From: Bacillota bacterium
Lineage (GTDB): Bacteria; Bacillota; Dethiobacteria; Dethiobacterales; Dethiobacteraceae
Assembly (NCBI GenBank): GCA_018725565.1
Contig: QLUR01000002.1
Location: forward strand, 89,662-153,661
Reading direction: 5' to 3'
DNA: 64,000 nt
Shown here: in pieces, positions 9,793 to 22,426 of the stretch
How positions within the stretch are numbered: the first letter of the stretch is position 1
Layout of the letters: each line of letters begins with the position of its first letter
Program-made: the position numbers and the translations under genes
The notes under the pieces: model-generated
Databases searched by the model: none
The model's input: the letters and a program-made list of their open reading frames with translations, nothing else
Told to the model about the DNA's origin: nothing

Positions 9793-9802
9793 CCCGGGAA
9801 TA

Positions 9803-10336
9803 ATGAAACTGCTGCTGCATATCTGCTGTGCGCCTTGCGCCACTTATTCATTAAGCCTGTTTCTGGAGCGGGGCTATATTGTCACAGGGTATTTTTACAA
9901 TCCGAACATTCATCCGCACCTGGAGTACCTGCGCCGCCTGGAAACTTTACAAGGCAGCTGCAAAACGGGAAACACCCCTTTGCTGGTGGCGAATTACGAC
10001 CCTGAAGCGTATTTCCGTGCAGTGACGGCAAACCGGGACAAGCGCTGCCGTTATTGTTACCGCCTGCGCCTGGAAGAAACGGCAAAGGCCGCGGCGGCGT
10101 TGGGCCACGTGAATTTTGCCACAACTCTCTGCCTCAGTCCCTACCAGGACCCCCAAGCTTTGCGCGAGGAAGGGGAAGCAGCCGCCGCCAGGCATGGCGT
10201 GACGTTTGTCTATGAGGATCTGCGTTCCGGTTACAGGGAAAGCGTGGACACCTCCCGCCGTTTAGGGTTGTATCGTCAGACGTATTGCGGCTGCTTTTTC
10301 AGCAAGACAGAACGGTTGGACAGGAGGAGGCGATAA
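9803..10336 (+). CDS. queH: Epoxyqueuosine reductase QueH
   Basis: Catalyses the last step of queuosine synthesis in tRNA, reducing epoxyqueuosine, and is the non-homologous alternative to QueG. The 177 residues carry the family cysteines: HICCAPC near residue 6, RCRYCYRLRL near 75 and TYCGCFFS near 165, which bind an Fe-S cluster and iron. It sits 10 bases after ruvB and 2.3 kb before tgt, another queuosine-pathway gene in the same direction, which supports the role. Confidence 0.93.
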   Translation: MKLLLHICCAPCATYSLSLFLERGYIVTGYFYNPNIHPHLEYLRRLETLQGSCKTGNTPLLVANYDPEAYFRAVTANRDKRCRYCYRLRLEETAKAAAALGHVNFATTLCLSPYQDPQALREEGEAAAARHGVTFVYEDLRSGYRESVDTSRRLGLYRQTYCGCFFSKTERLDRRRR

Positions 10337-10337
10337 A

Positions 10338-10553
10338 ATGGAGCAGCTGGGCCGTATCCTGCTCATGGCCGGTGCCGTGTTACTGCTGTTGGGCGTTCTG
10401 TTCACATTGGGAGCACGCTTTGGCCTGGGGCGCCTGCCGGGCGATATCATCATCCGCCGGGAAAACTTCGTCCTTTTTTTCCCGCTGATGTCGGGGCTGG
10501 TCCTCAGCCTCGTCCTCTCCCTGCTGCTTTTTCTGTGGCACAGACTGCGGTAA
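10338..10553 (+). CDS. DUF2905 family small membrane protein
   Basis: A 71-residue protein with two membrane segments (about 5-25 and 45-67) separated by the conserved loop GLGRLPGDIIIRREN, which defines the DUF2905 family. The family function is unknown. It begins one base after the queH stop, with AGGAGGCG as ribosome site inside the end of queH, so the two are cotranslated. It ends the ruv-queH run. Confidence 0.88.
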   Translation: MEQLGRILLMAGAVLLLLGVLFTLGARFGLGRLPGDIIIRRENFVLFFPLMSGLVLSLVLSLLLFLWHRLR

Positions 10554-10916
10554 CACCGCCTTGGATTAAAAAAGACCCTTGACGCAAGGAGATACAATGA
10601 CAACAATTATGTTGTGGTCATATGGTTGCAGAAAGGGTGATCCTTTTGCGTAGGCCGAGTGTCGGGCTGGTTAGACCCTCCGAATCGCGCAGCGCGAGCT
10701 CCCCGAGCTGCTGGTATTAACTTTTGAGCAACGGCTTTACCAGGCGTCCGCCGGAGAAAACATCGCCTGTGATATCAAGCGGACTCTTTGATGACGTCTG
10801 AGCGCACACTGGTGACTTCAGTCGTGAGAAGTTCAAATACCGAAAACCGCATACTCTTGCGGCAGGAGATTAACAGCTGTCTGTCGAAATGTTTTCCGCA
10901 GACACGGAGGTAACTC
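10554..10916. other. Intergenic region before the SpoIID-like gene
   Basis: 363 bases with no gene of ordinary length. A short reading frame (10597-10653) with a good ribosome site is listed separately. The middle part (10660-10720) has short GC-rich inverted repeats around GCGCAGCGCGAGCTCCCC. No clear sigma-A promoter or riboswitch was recognised. Confidence 0.5.
10597..10653 (+). CDS. Possible 18-codon leader peptide
   Basis: ATG at 10597 preceded by AAGGAG with good spacing; 18 codons reading MTTIMLWSYGCRKGDPFA then TAG. It contains one Trp and one Cys but no run of a single regulatory amino acid. It may be a leader peptide of the SpoIID-like gene or a chance frame. No second example is available here for comparison. 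Confidence 0.25.
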   Translation: MTTIMLWSYGCRKGDPFA

Positions 10917-14004
<3,088 letters not shown>

Positions 14005-14101
14005 TTATTTTTTGAGCATTTTGATTCCTGACTATGCAAAGAGACATATTTTCTGGCCCGGACACATACATTGCAAGTAAAAACTTGCGGAGGTGACGTC
14101 C

Positions 14102-14500
14102 GTGCCTAAAAGGAGTACCGCAGCCCTCCCGCTAAAACCGCCGCCTACAGCCGTAATTATGGCCAAAGGAGTTCTCTATGCTTATATTGTTTCGCTCGTA
14201 GTTTTCCTGGTTTTCAGCGCCCTGATTCAGTATGCCCGTCTTACGGAAGCAATTTTGCCGTATATCGTCTACGCTACGTCACTGGGAGCAATTTTTGCCG
14301 CGGCAGCTTACGTGGCGCGCCGGCTGAAAACAAAAGGCTGGCTGAACGGCGGGGTTACCGGCTTGATCTACCTGGCGGGGCTTGTGGTCTTTGCCGCTGT
14401 TTTGCTGCCGGACTTTCAGGTGCACTTTGGCTACCTGTCCAAAGCCTTCCTGGCATTTGCTGCCGGTGCCGCCGGCGGTATTTTCGGCATCAATTCCTGA
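14102..14500 (+). CDS. TIGR04086 family membrane protein
   Basis: A 132-residue integral membrane protein with four predicted membrane segments and a short Pro-rich basic N-terminus. Length, topology and position downstream of yajC fit the Firmicute family TIGR04086 (YrzE-like), whose function is unknown. The GTG start at 14102 has GGAGG eight bases before it; an earlier GTG at 14093 overlaps that site. A hairpin follows the stop. Confidence 0.8.
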   Translation: MPKRSTAALPLKPPPTAVIMAKGVLYAYIVSLVVFLVFSALIQYARLTEAILPYIVYATSLGAIFAAAAYVARRLKTKGWLNGGVTGLIYLAGLVVFAAVLLPDFQVHFGYLSKAFLAFAAGAAGGIFGINS

Positions 14501-14522
14501 AAATCTTAAAGAAAGGTCCTTT

Positions 14523-14550
14523 AATTGCCCGACTATCAGATCGGGCAATT
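14523..14550 (+). terminator. Hairpin after the TIGR04086 gene
   Basis: A perfect 10 bp stem (AATTGCCCGA paired with TCGGGCAATT) with an 8-base loop, followed by TGTTT. The T-tract is weak, but position and stem make it a likely transcription terminator. Confidence 0.65.
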
Positions 14551-14660
14551 TGTTTCCGGTATAAATTTATTGTGTGAAACTTTTCATTATAATAGCCGCC
14601 AAGCAACTTGCACCATTCGCCCCGCCGGCGATATAATGTGATTGTCGGGAGGGGTGGATT

Positions 14661-15548
14661 GTGCCCAAGTCGCTGGTCGCCGCAGTGGTCCTGCACACGT
14701 TGCTTGGGAACGTCTTCTTGGTGTTATTGAAATATTTTGCCGGAACATTCGCCGGTAGCACGGCTCTGGTCGCAGAGGCCATCCATTCAAGCGGCGATAT
14801 CCTGGTCAGCCTGGCGGTCCTGATCAGTATCAAAGTGGCCGGCAAACCGGCGGATGGACGGCATCACTATGGTCACGGGAAAATAGAGTCGCTTTGTTCA
14901 AGCGCGCTCGGGCTGTTGATGATTTTCATCGGCTTTGAGCTAGCCAGGGATTCACTTGCCCTCCTTGGCGCCGGCGTGCATGCGGTGCCTGGCTTGATAG
15001 CCCTGTATGTCTCGGCGGCAGGAATTTTAATTAAAGAGCTTATGTACCGTTATACCGCCAGCGCCTGCAGGAAAACTGGAAATCAGCTGCTTTTGGCCGA
15101 CGCCTGGCACCATCGCAGCGATGTGCTGCTGTCCTCTGCAGTGTTTTTGAGCATTGCCGGGGCCCGGGCCGGCTTCCCGTTTCTGGAGGCGGTGGTCACG
15201 TTGCTGGTCAGTGTGCTTATTATTCGCCTGGGCTTTACTTTTTGCCGGCGGGGACTCGGTGAACTAGTGGACACCGCACCTGAAGAGGCACTGCTGGAAA
15301 AAATCAAGGCTGCCGCGACTGAAACGCCGGGTGTAGAGGGCCTGCATTGCCTGCGTGCGCGCCAGTTCGGCTCAGAAGTTCATGTGGAACTCCATATCGG
15401 GGTGGACGAAAATCTGCGTGTCTCCCAGGGCCACGCGGTGGCCAGGGAGGTTAAGCAGTCGCTGCTGCGCACCTTTCCGGTAATACGGCACGTGCTGGTT
15501 CATGTCAACCCGCTGCCGGGCAAACACAACAGCGAGCAGGAAAGATAA
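14661..15548 (+). CDS. Cation diffusion facilitator metal exporter
   Basis: Exports divalent metal ions such as Zn, Fe, Mn or Co in exchange for protons. The 295 residues have six membrane segments and both metal-site motifs: HSSGD in segment 2 (AEAIHSSGDI near 38) and HHRSD in segment 5 (ADAWHHRSDVLL near 150). Between them is a HHYGHGKIE loop. A C-terminal cytosolic ferredoxin-like domain begins near 205. The GTG start has GGGAGGGG upstream. The metal cannot be settled by eye. It has no close operon partners. Confidence 0.93.
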   Translation: MPKSLVAAVVLHTLLGNVFLVLLKYFAGTFAGSTALVAEAIHSSGDILVSLAVLISIKVAGKPADGRHHYGHGKIESLCSSALGLLMIFIGFELARDSLALLGAGVHAVPGLIALYVSAAGILIKELMYRYTASACRKTGNQLLLADAWHHRSDVLLSSAVFLSIAGARAGFPFLEAVVTLLVSVLIIRLGFTFCRRGLGELVDTAPEEALLEKIKAAATETPGVEGLHCLRARQFGSEVHVELHIGVDENLRVSQGHAVAREVKQSLLRTFPVIRHVLVHVNPLPGKHNSEQER

Positions 15549-15578
15549 AAGTTGCAGAGGGTAATAATGTTGTCGGCA

Positions 15579-15622
15579 CTTGATTATAGTTGACATTAGT
15601 TTGCTGTCCTGCTATAATCAAG
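15579..15622. repeat. 11 bp inverted repeat framing the Uma2 promoter (probable operator)
   Basis: CTTGATTATAG at 15579-15589 and its exact reverse complement CTATAATCAAG at 15612-15622. The right arm contains the -10 box and the left arm ends one base before the -35 box. The centres are 33 bp (about three helical turns) apart, as expected for two operator half-sites bound by a dimer or by two dimers. Confidence 0.75.
15590..15618 (+). promoter_or_regulatory. Consensus sigma-A promoter of the HTH-Uma2 gene
   Basis: TTGACA at 15590-15595, 17 bp spacer, TATAAT at 15613-15618: an exact consensus promoter. It is embedded in an inverted repeat that would let a repressor block both boxes. Confidence 0.88.
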
Positions 15623-15638
15623 GCAGGAGGATGATATC

Positions 15639-16388
15639 ATGGCCGATGATAAAGAGCTGGTCACCGCCCAGACCCTGGCCCGGGCGCTGGACCTTTCCGT
15701 GGAGACAATCTGGCGCTACACGCGGGATGGTAAAATTCCCTATATCGAACTGGGTGGCAGGCAGTACCGCTACAACCTTAATGCTGTAATAGGCGCGTTG
15801 TCCGGGACAATGGTGCGTGAAAAGGAGGCTGCATACAAAATTGATGCCGCTAAAAAGTATACATACCGGGACTACCTGGAGATTCCGGAAGAACCGGGAT
15901 ACCGCTATGAGGTCCTCGACGGCGAGCTGATTAAGGAGCCGTCCCCCAATGTGCCGCACCAGCGGGCTTCCCGCCGGCTGCAGCGCGTCCTTGAGGATTA
16001 CTTTTGGGGCCGCGACCCGGCAGGAGAAATTTTTAATGCGCCGCTGGACGTGACCTTTAACGACTTTAACGTGGTCCAGCCGGATCTCTTCTATGTAGCG
16101 GGGGAACAAAAGGAGATCGTAGAGCATGCCCGTGTCGGCGGACCTCCTGCTTTGGTCGTGGAAATCCTTTCCCCCTCCACCACGCGCAAAGACCGGCTGA
16201 GGAAAATGCTGATTTACCAGCGAGCCGGAATAAAACACTACTGGTTGGTTAACCCGGAAGAAAAAACTATGGAATGCTTCTCGCTGCGCAACGATCTGTA
16301 TGCCCTGGTTGCCTCCGGTATGGACGACGATGTTGTGGAACACCCCGATTTTGCCGGATTATCCATTGAACTGAAAGCGTTATGGTAA
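15639..16388 (+). CDS. HTH domain fused to a Uma2-family endonuclease
   Basis: The 249 residues join an N-terminal excisionase/MerR-like helix-turn-helix (about 5-50: TAQTLARALDLSVETIWRYT, then a wing IPYIELGGRQYRY) to a Uma2-type PD-(D/E)XK domain. The nuclease core is visible: acidic QPDLFYV near 150, VVEILSPST near 177, Lys in KDRLRKMLIY near 190 and GIKHYWLVNP near 202. Uma2 proteins are widespread in Firmicutes and cyanobacteria, but the biological role is unknown. The HTH probably binds the palindrome around its own promoter (inference). Single-gene unit; GGAGG is 10 bases before the ATG. Confidence 0.85.
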   Translation: MADDKELVTAQTLARALDLSVETIWRYTRDGKIPYIELGGRQYRYNLNAVIGALSGTMVREKEAAYKIDAAKKYTYRDYLEIPEEPGYRYEVLDGELIKEPSPNVPHQRASRRLQRVLEDYFWGRDPAGEIFNAPLDVTFNDFNVVQPDLFYVAGEQKEIVEHARVGGPPALVVEILSPSTTRKDRLRKMLIYQRAGIKHYWLVNPEEKTMECFSLRNDLYALVASGMDDDVVEHPDFAGLSIELKALW

Positions 16389-16461
16389 TTAGTGTTCTGC
16401 CGGATACGCCTGGGAATGTTTCGAAACCAGAGCATGGTAGGAAAAAGAGCTGAAAAAGTGC

Positions 16462-16490
16462 TTGACAGTTGTGCTGCGGCGTGCTACTAT
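16462..16490 (+). promoter_or_regulatory. Sigma-A promoter of the trp operon
   Basis: TTGACA at 16462-16467, 17 bp spacer, TACTAT at 16485-16490, directly before the T-box leader. Confidence 0.85.
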
Positions 16491-16496
16491 TTGCGC

Positions 16497-16788
16497 AAAG
16501 CGATGAACGGGAAGAGTAAGCGGAGAGACGCTTTTTGCAGAGAGCCGGGGCAGGTGTGAATCCGGCAAAAGAATCGCCGCTGAATGGGCCCGCGAGCAGC
16601 AGACCAAATCACAGTAGGCTCTGACGGCTTGTCCCACCGTTATAGGGGGCGGGGTATCGGACTATTAATTTATCTGTCCCGTACCTGACTTGAGCGGGTC
16701 TTGCGGATTTCTGCAGGCCAATGAAGGTGGTACCGCGAAAGCGAAGCCTTTCGTCCTTCCCAGGGCGAGGGCTTTTTTATTTGGGATT
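16497..16788 (+). promoter_or_regulatory. T-box leader, tryptophan specifier
   Basis: tRNA-sensing leader RNA. The conserved T-box sequence AAGGTGGTACCGCG is at 16724-16737. Stem I shows AGAGAGCCGGGG near 16540, and the specifier loop reads GAA-TGG at 16582-16587, so the codon is UGG (Trp). After the T-box a G/C-rich hairpin (about 16746-16777) followed by TTTTTT forms the terminator. Uncharged tRNA-Trp would stabilise the antiterminator and switch on the trp operon. The specifier agrees with the genes downstream. Stem boundaries were judged by eye. Confidence 0.93.
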
Positions 16789-16809
16789 AACTTTAAGGAG
16801 GCTAGACAA

Positions 16810-18270
16810 ATGGCTTTGCCGCTGTCCGGGGAAAGGCTTAAACTGATCACTGACTGGTGCTCGCTGGCTGGTGACCTGGAAACCCCTATCGGCGCCTTTT
16901 TAAAGCTGTGCCCGGAGGGGCCGGCTTATCTGCTGGAGAGCGCCGCAGGGGGGGAACAGGTATCACGCTACTCCTTTATCGGCTACAGTCCCTTTCTGAC
17001 ATTGAAAGCGCTGGGTGAGGAAGTGGAGCTTGCCTGGCAGGGCGGGAGAACTGTCAACTGCCAGGGGAAACCGTTTGCAGTGATCAGGGAGTTACTGAGC
17101 CGGCTGGAAAGCGGCAGGCAGCCTGACCTGCCCCGTTTTTCCGGAGGGGCGGTAGGCTATTTTGCCTATGACGTGGCGGCGCTGTATGAACCGCTGGGGG
17201 CAGTACCTCCGGACGAACTGGGGTTGCCGGAGATTTACCTGCAGTTTATGCAAAACATTGTTATTTTCGATCACTTTACCCATACTCTGCACCTGCTGGT
17301 CCACCGGCCGCTGACAGACGGCGAAAATCCGGGCGGCGACGAACAGGCCGCAGCAGAGCTGGAGAAGATGAAAGCGCTGCTGTCCGGGAGACTGCCGGCC
17401 TCAGCCGCGTATCCTGCAAAGGATGAACAGACGGCGATAACGGCAGGTATGAGTGAAATCGAATTTGCAGAGCGGGTCCGGGCGGCCAAAGAACATATCC
17501 TGGCCGGGGATATCTTCCAGGTAGTCCTTTCCCAGCGTTGCCGCGTACCGGTGCCGGAGGATCCGTTTACCGTTTACCGGCGCCTGCGCAGCCTGAACCC
17601 GTCGCCGTACATGTTTTTCCTGCGCTACCCGGAAGTTGCGCTGGTGGGAGCTTCGCCGGAAATGCTGGTCAGAGTGGAGGGCAGGGCCGTGACTACCAGG
17701 CCGATTGCCGGTACCAGGCGACGGGGCGGCGTTCCGGAGGAGGACCGGCAGCTGGAGGCCGAACTGCTGGCAGATGCGAAAGAGATGGCTGAACATGTGA
17801 TGCTGGTGGACCTGGGGCGTAACGACATCGGCCGCGTTTCCGCTTACGGGACTGTGCGGGTCAGTGAGTACGCCAGGGTGGAGCGCTATTCACATGTCAT
17901 GCACCTGGTATCGGAAGTGACTGGAGAGCTGGCGGAGGGAAAGGATGCGCTGGACGCGCTTATGGCCTGCTTTCCGGCGGGAACCTTGACCGGAGCGCCA
18001 AAGGTGCGGGCCATGCAGCTCATCAACGAACTGGAGCCGGTAAGGCGGGGGCCGTATGGGGGCGCGGTAGGGTATCTTGATTTTAACGGTAATATGGATA
18101 CCTGCATTACCATCCGGACAATTATCGTCAGGAACGGCACGGCCTATGTGCAAACCGGTGCCGGCGTTGTTGCCGATTCCCTTCCGGCCAATGAATACCG
18201 GGAAACCTTGCACAAGGCCGCAGGCTTGCTGGCAGCGCTGGGGGTGAAGACAAGTGCTGGCTGTTATTGA
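16810..18270 (+). CDS. trpE: Anthranilate synthase component I
   Basis: Converts chorismate and ammonia to anthranilate. The 486 residues include the tryptophan feedback site LLES...RYSFIG near 45-60, GTRRRG near 303, [15 protein letters not shown] near 325 and the chorismate-binding [16 protein letters not shown] near 390. The ATG at 16810 follows AAGGAGG; an in-frame extension to 16690 would run through the T-box and is rejected. First gene of an eight-gene operon with overlapping ends. Confidence 0.97.
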   Translation: MALPLSGERLKLITDWCSLAGDLETPIGAFLKLCPEGPAYLLESAAGGEQVSRYSFIGYSPFLTLKALGEEVELAWQGGRTVNCQGKPFAVIRELLSRLESGRQPDLPRFSGGAVGYFAYDVAALYEPLGAVPPDELGLPEIYLQFMQNIVIFDHFTHTLHLLVHRPLTDGENPGGDEQAAAELEKMKALLSGRLPASAAYPAKDEQTAITAGMSEIEFAERVRAAKEHILAGDIFQVVLSQRCRVPVPEDPFTVYRRLRSLNPSPYMFFLRYPEVALVGASPEMLVRVEGRAVTTRPIAGTRRRGGVPEEDRQLEAELLADAKEMAEHVMLVDLGRNDIGRVSAYGTVRVSEYARVERYSHVMHLVSEVTGELAEGKDALDALMACFPAGTLTGAPKVRAMQLINELEPVRRGPYGGAVGYLDFNGNMDTCITIRTIIVRNGTAYVQTGAGVVADSLPANEYRETLHKAAGLLAALGVKTSAGCY

Positions 18271-18850
18271 TAATTACGATTCCTTTACCTATAACTTAGT
18301 CCAGCTTTTGGGCGAGCTGGGCGCGGAGCTAAGAGTATGGCGCAACGACGCGTTCACTTTGGCTGAACTGGAGTCTTGCCGGCCGGAGGCGATCGTCATC
18401 TCCCCGGGTCCCGGCCACCCTGAGGAGGCCGGCTTGTCGCTTGCCGTTATCCGGCACTTTGCGGGAAAGCTGCCTATTCTCGGGGTTTGCCTTGGGCACC
18501 AGGCTATCGGGCATGCTTTCGGCGGACAGGTGGTGAGGGCGCCTGAACCGGTACACGGCAAGCCGGCTGAAATCTGGCACAACGGCGATGCCATCTTTTA
18601 CGGTGTTGCCAGCCCGTTTAAGGCGGGGCGGTATCACTCGCTGGTCATCAGGCGTGAAACGCTGCCGGAGTGCCTGGAGGTGACAGCCGGAACGCCGGAC
18701 GGCTTAATTATGGCGGTACGGCACAAGACTATGCCGGTTTTTGGGGTTCAATTCCACCCGGAGTCGGTTATTACCCCGGATGGCCGTACTGTTTTAAAAA
18801 ATTTCTGGAGGGGTGTGACAGGTGAAAGAGTTGCTGGGCAAGCTGTGTAA
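18254..18850 (+). CDS. trpG: Anthranilate synthase component II (glutamine amidotransferase)
   Basis: Supplies ammonia from glutamine to TrpE. The 198 residues are a class I glutaminase: nucleophile Cys in [10 protein letters not shown] near 78, and His-Glu in QFHPESVIT near 170. GTG start overlapping trpE by 17 bases; the stop lies 29 bases inside trpD. The same protein may serve as PabA for folate if no other copy exists, which cannot be judged here. Confidence 0.96.
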   Translation: MLAVIDNYDSFTYNLVQLLGELGAELRVWRNDAFTLAELESCRPEAIVISPGPGHPEEAGLSLAVIRHFAGKLPILGVCLGHQAIGHAFGGQVVRAPEPVHGKPAEIWHNGDAIFYGVASPFKAGRYHSLVIRRETLPECLEVTAGTPDGLIMAVRHKTMPVFGVQFHPESVITPDGRTVLKNFWRGVTGERVAGQAV

Positions 18851-19862
18851 CAAGGAGAATCTGACAACAGAGGAGGCAAGCCGGGCGATGACGCTGATAA
18901 TGACCGGGGAAGCAACTCCGGCACAGGTGGGCGCGTTCCTGGCAGCTCTGAAAATGAAAGGTGAGACGGCGGAAGAAATATACGGCTGCGCCCTGACCAT
19001 GCGGCAGGCTGCGGAAAAAGTGCCGACAAAGCGGGTCGGTCTGACGGACACCTGCGGCACCGGAGGCGATGGCAGCGGCACATTTAACATTTCGACTGCG
19101 GCGGCCCTGATCGCGGCCGGAGCGGGGCTGGCGGTGGCCAAGCACGGCAACCGCGCGGTGTCCGGCCGCTGCGGCTCTGCCGATGTGCTGGAAGCGCTCG
19201 GGGCAGTTCTCGAACTGACGCCGGAAGAAATGGGGCGCTGCCTGGATGAAGTGGGAATTGCCTTTCTTTACGCGCCTGTTTTACACAAAAGCATGCGTCA
19301 TGCCGCGGCACCACGGCGGGAAGTGGGAGTCCGTTCCGTGTTTAACCTGCTTGGACCGCTGACCAATCCGGCCGGCGCAAAGCGACAGGTTCTCGGGGTT
19401 TACGCACCGGAGCTGGTAGGGCTGCTGGGCCGGGTCCTGCTGCTGCTGGGTACGGAGCGGGCTCTTGTCGTGCACGGCTCCGACGGCAGTGATGAACTGA
19501 CCCTGGCAGGGGAAACAGCTTGCGCGGAAATCGGCGAAGGCACGATAAAATACTATCAGCTGACGCCGGAGCAGCTTGGCCTTCGGCGTGTTCCGTCCGC
19601 TGCGCTGCGGGGAGGCGGCCCGCTGGAAAACGCCGCGCAGCTCCGGGCGGTGTTAAGCGGGGAGAGCGGCGTTTTTGCCCAGGCTGCTATCCTGAATGCC
19701 GCGGCGGCACTGTACGTCGGAGGGCTGGCCGAAGACCTGCGCGAAGGGGCAAGTCTGGCGGAAAAAGCGGTTAACAGCGGTGAGGCGCTGTCCAGGATGG
19801 AAGCATTAATAAATTTCACCAGGGAGGCGAAGGGGCTTGCTGGCAGGCATTGTCGCAGCTAA
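18822..19862 (+). CDS. trpD: Anthranilate phosphoribosyltransferase
   Basis: Joins anthranilate and PRPP. The 346 residues show the PRPP-binding loop [17 protein letters not shown] near 73-88 and [21 protein letters not shown] near 107. An Asp-Glu pair for magnesium is in GSDGSDELT near 222. GTG start with GGAGGGG upstream, overlapping trpG; its end overlaps trpC by 26 bases. Confidence 0.96.
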   Translation: MKELLGKLCNKENLTTEEASRAMTLIMTGEATPAQVGAFLAALKMKGETAEEIYGCALTMRQAAEKVPTKRVGLTDTCGTGGDGSGTFNISTAAALIAAGAGLAVAKHGNRAVSGRCGSADVLEALGAVLELTPEEMGRCLDEVGIAFLYAPVLHKSMRHAAAPRREVGVRSVFNLLGPLTNPAGAKRQVLGVYAPELVGLLGRVLLLLGTERALVVHGSDGSDELTLAGETACAEIGEGTIKYYQLTPEQLGLRRVPSAALRGGGPLENAAQLRAVLSGESGVFAQAAILNAAAALYVGGLAEDLREGASLAEKAVNSGEALSRMEALINFTREAKGLAGRHCRS

Positions 19863-20610
19863 AAAACAAAGCGTTGCTAAGGCTAAGCGGGAGTTTCCCC
19901 TTCAGGTGCTGCAGGGAAGACTGGCGGCAGCGCCGCCGCCGCGCCCCTTTGCCGCCGCCCTGGAGGCGCCCGGCCTGTCACTGATTGCGGAAATTAAAAG
20001 AGCCTCCCCTTCGCGGGGAGATTTCGGACTGGCCATTCCGGTGGAGGAGCTGGCGGTCAGCTACCGGCGCGGCGGGGCACGGGCAATTTCTGTGCTGACA
20101 GAGGAGCAGTATTTCTACGGGAGTGTGGCCGACCTGCTGGCGGTGCGACGGGCCGTCGACCTGCCGGTGCTGCGTAAGGATTTCATCGTCGACCGCTGGC
20201 AGCTGTTTGAAACACGCCTGCTGCCGGCCGACGCCGTCCTGCTGATCGCCGCTCTCCTGCCCGGGAAGCTGCTCGCGGAGTTTTTGCAGCTGTGCCAGTC
20301 TTTAGGATTAGCAGCATTGGTGGAGACACACAACGCGGAGGAAGTACAGCACGCGCTCTCCGCCGGCGCCAAAATCATCGGTGTAAACAACAGGAACCTG
20401 CACACATTTGAAATTGACCCTGGGCTTACCGGGCGTATGGCCGGACTTATTCCGGCCGGAGTCCTGCTGGTCAGCGAGAGCGGGCTGGTGACGGCTGCCG
20501 ATGTAAGCAGGGCGGCGGCGGCCGGCGCGAAGGCGGTGCTGGTGGGCGAAGCGCTGGTCCGGGCGGCTGACCCTGTGGAAGCAGCCAGGATATTAATGGG
20601 GGAGGCATGA
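19837..20610 (+). CDS. trpC: Indole-3-glycerol phosphate synthase
   Basis: Ring closure of the carboxyphenylamino-deoxyribulose phosphate to indole-glycerol phosphate. The 257-residue TIM barrel contains IAEIKRASPSRG near 50 (catalytic Lys), VLRKDFIVD near 110, GVNNRNLHTFE near 182 and SESG near 212. TTG start; the region upstream is coding for trpD. Stand-alone enzyme, not fused to TrpF. Confidence 0.96.
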   Translation: MLAGIVAAKKQSVAKAKREFPLQVLQGRLAAAPPPRPFAAALEAPGLSLIAEIKRASPSRGDFGLAIPVEELAVSYRRGGARAISVLTEEQYFYGSVADLLAVRRAVDLPVLRKDFIVDRWQLFETRLLPADAVLLIAALLPGKLLAEFLQLCQSLGLAALVETHNAEEVQHALSAGAKIIGVNNRNLHTFEIDPGLTGRMAGLIPAGVLLVSESGLVTAADVSRAAAAGAKAVLVGEALVRAADPVEAARILMGEA

Positions 20611-21221
20611 AAATGGCTGTCAAAGTAAAGGTTTGCGGCCTGATGGACGCAGAGACGGCACTGTTTGCGGCGCATGCCGGCGCGGACGCCGTTGGCCTGA
20701 TCTTTGCCGACGGACCGCGCCGGGTAGCGGTGGAAATGGCTAGAGCCATCTGTGCCGCGCTGCCGCCGTTTGTCGGGAGGGTAGGGGTTTTCGTCAACGC
20801 AGCGCAAGGATTCGTCCGGGAGACAGCGGCGGCCTGCGGACTGACGGCGCTGCAGTTTCACGGCGACGAAGATGCCGAGTACTGCCTCAGGTTTACCCTG
20901 CCTGTGCTGAAAGCGGTCCGGGTGCGGCCCGGTATAAATCTGGCGGAACTGGCCCGGATTCCGGCAGCGGGATTTGTCTTTGACAGTTATGACCCGCTGC
21001 TGGCCGGCGGCACGGGCCGGACCTTTCCATGGGAGCTGGCTGCAGAGCGCCCGGATCTACCTGTTATCCTTGCCGGGGGCCTTACTCCGGAAAACGTGGC
21101 AAGGGCTATTTACCTGCTACGGCCGTATGCGGTGGATGTCTCCAGCGGGGTGGAGACCGACGGAAAGAAAGATCTAAAAAAAATACAAGATTTTATCGAA
21201 GCAGTCAGGGGGTGCGCTTAA
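20607..21221 (+). CDS. trpF: Phosphoribosylanthranilate isomerase
   Basis: Amadori isomerisation between TrpD and TrpC products. The 204 residues carry KVCGL with the catalytic Cys near 9, LQFHGDE near 82, [18 protein letters not shown] near 125 with the catalytic Asp, and [11 protein letters not shown] near 155. Starts ATGAAAATG at 20607 (four-base overlap with trpC); the second ATG at 20613 is also possible. Confidence 0.96.
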   Translation: MKMAVKVKVCGLMDAETALFAAHAGADAVGLIFADGPRRVAVEMARAICAALPPFVGRVGVFVNAAQGFVRETAAACGLTALQFHGDEDAEYCLRFTLPVLKAVRVRPGINLAELARIPAAGFVFDSYDPLLAGGTGRTFPWELAAERPDLPVILAGGLTPENVARAIYLLRPYAVDVSSGVETDGKKDLKKIQDFIEAVRGCA

Positions 21222-22426
21222 TGAACGGAAGAGGACGGTTTGGCCGCTTTGGCGGACAATATGTTCCTGAAACATTGATGGCGGCGCTGCAGGAGCTGGA
21301 AACGGCTTATTCTTTGGCCCGGGAAGAGGTCTCTTTTCAGGCGCAGTATCAGGAAGCACTTAAAACTTATGTGGGACGACCTTCCTTGCTGTACCGGGCT
21401 GACAAGTTATCACGCAGGCTGGGAGGCGCCACTGTTTACCTCAAGCGGGAGGACCTGAATCATACGGGCGCCCATAAGATCAACAACGCTTTGGGTCAGG
21501 CGCTGCTGGCCAGAAGGATGGGGAAAAAGCGTGTGATTGCGGAAACAGGGGCCGGCCAGCATGGCGTGGCGTCCGCCACAGCGGCGGCGCTGTACGGTCT
21601 GGAGTGTGTCGTCTATATGGGGGAGGAGGACATGGCGCGTCAGTCGCTCAATGTCTTCCGTATGCGTCTGCTGGGCGCCGAGGTGGTTCCGGTGTGCTCG
21701 GGCAGCCGGACACTGAAGGATGCCATTAACGAGGCGCTGCGTGACTGGGTGACGAATGTGCGCGATACCTATTACCTGATTGGATCGGCAGTAGGCCCGC
21801 ATCCTTACCCGCTGATGGTCCGCGACCTGCAGTCCGTTATCGGCCGGGAGGCGCGGGAGCAAATGCTGGCGCAAGAAGGCCGGCTGCCTGATTTACTGGT
21901 GGCCTGCGTGGGCGGCGGCAGCAACGCCATCGGGCTTTTTTATCCCTTTTTGCAGGACAACGTGCAATGTATAGGAGTGGAAGCGGCCGGCAAGGGGCTC
22001 GATACGGCCGAGCATGCCGCCACTTTGGGCAAGGGCAGCCCCGGAGTCCTGCACGGGACGCTTTCCTTCCTGTTGCAGGACGAAAACGGTCAGGTGCTGC
22101 CGGCTCATTCCGTTTCCGCCGGCCTGGACTATCCGGGAGTAGGCCCGGAGCACGCTTATCTGAGAGAAAGCGGCCGCGTACGGTATGAGTCGGCCACTGA
22201 CGAAGAAGCCCTGGCGGCGTTTGCGTTGCTGGCGCGGGAGGAAGGGATTGTACCGGCGCTGGAAAGCGCTCATGCCCTGGCCCATGTGATTAAAATCGCC
22301 CCGCAGTTGTCGCAGGCGAAAATAATTTTGCTTAACCTTTCCGGCCGCGGCGACAAAGACGTGGAAACAGCGGCGGGGCTTATACCGGCCGTGGCCGGCA
22401 GTAAACAGGGGAGGAGCAAGACATGA
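21221..22426 (+). CDS. trpB: Tryptophan synthase beta chain
   Basis: PLP enzyme that condenses indole with serine. The 401 residues contain [16 protein letters not shown] near 85 with the PLP lysine, [10 protein letters not shown] near 107 with the catalytic Glu, and phosphate-binding GGGSNAIG near 230. The ATG at 21221 shares one base with the trpF stop and has AGGGGGT upstream. The in-frame stretch upstream lies within trpF and is not used. Confidence 0.97.
   Translation: MNGRGRFGRFGGQYVPETLMAALQELETAYSLAREEVSFQAQYQEALKTYVGRPSLLYRADKLSRRLGGATVYLKREDLNHTGAHKINNALGQALLARRMGKKRVIAETGAGQHGVASATAAALYGLECVVYMGEEDMARQSLNVFRMRLLGAEVVPVCSGSRTLKDAINEALRDWVTNVRDTYYLIGSAVGPHPYPLMVRDLQSVIGREAREQMLAQEGRLPDLLVACVGGGSNAIGLFYPFLQDNVQCIGVEAAGKGLDTAEHAATLGKGSPGVLHGTLSFLLQDENGQVLPAHSVSAGLDYPGVGPEHAYLRESGRVRYESATDEEALAAFALLAREEGIVPALESAHALAHVIKIAPQLSQAKIILLNLSGRGDKDVETAAGLIPAVAGSKQGRSKT

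Noticed and set aside
16690..16809. N-terminal extension of TrpE
   Set aside because: It would translate the T-box and terminator; the ATG at 16810 has AAGGAGG and the normal N-terminus.
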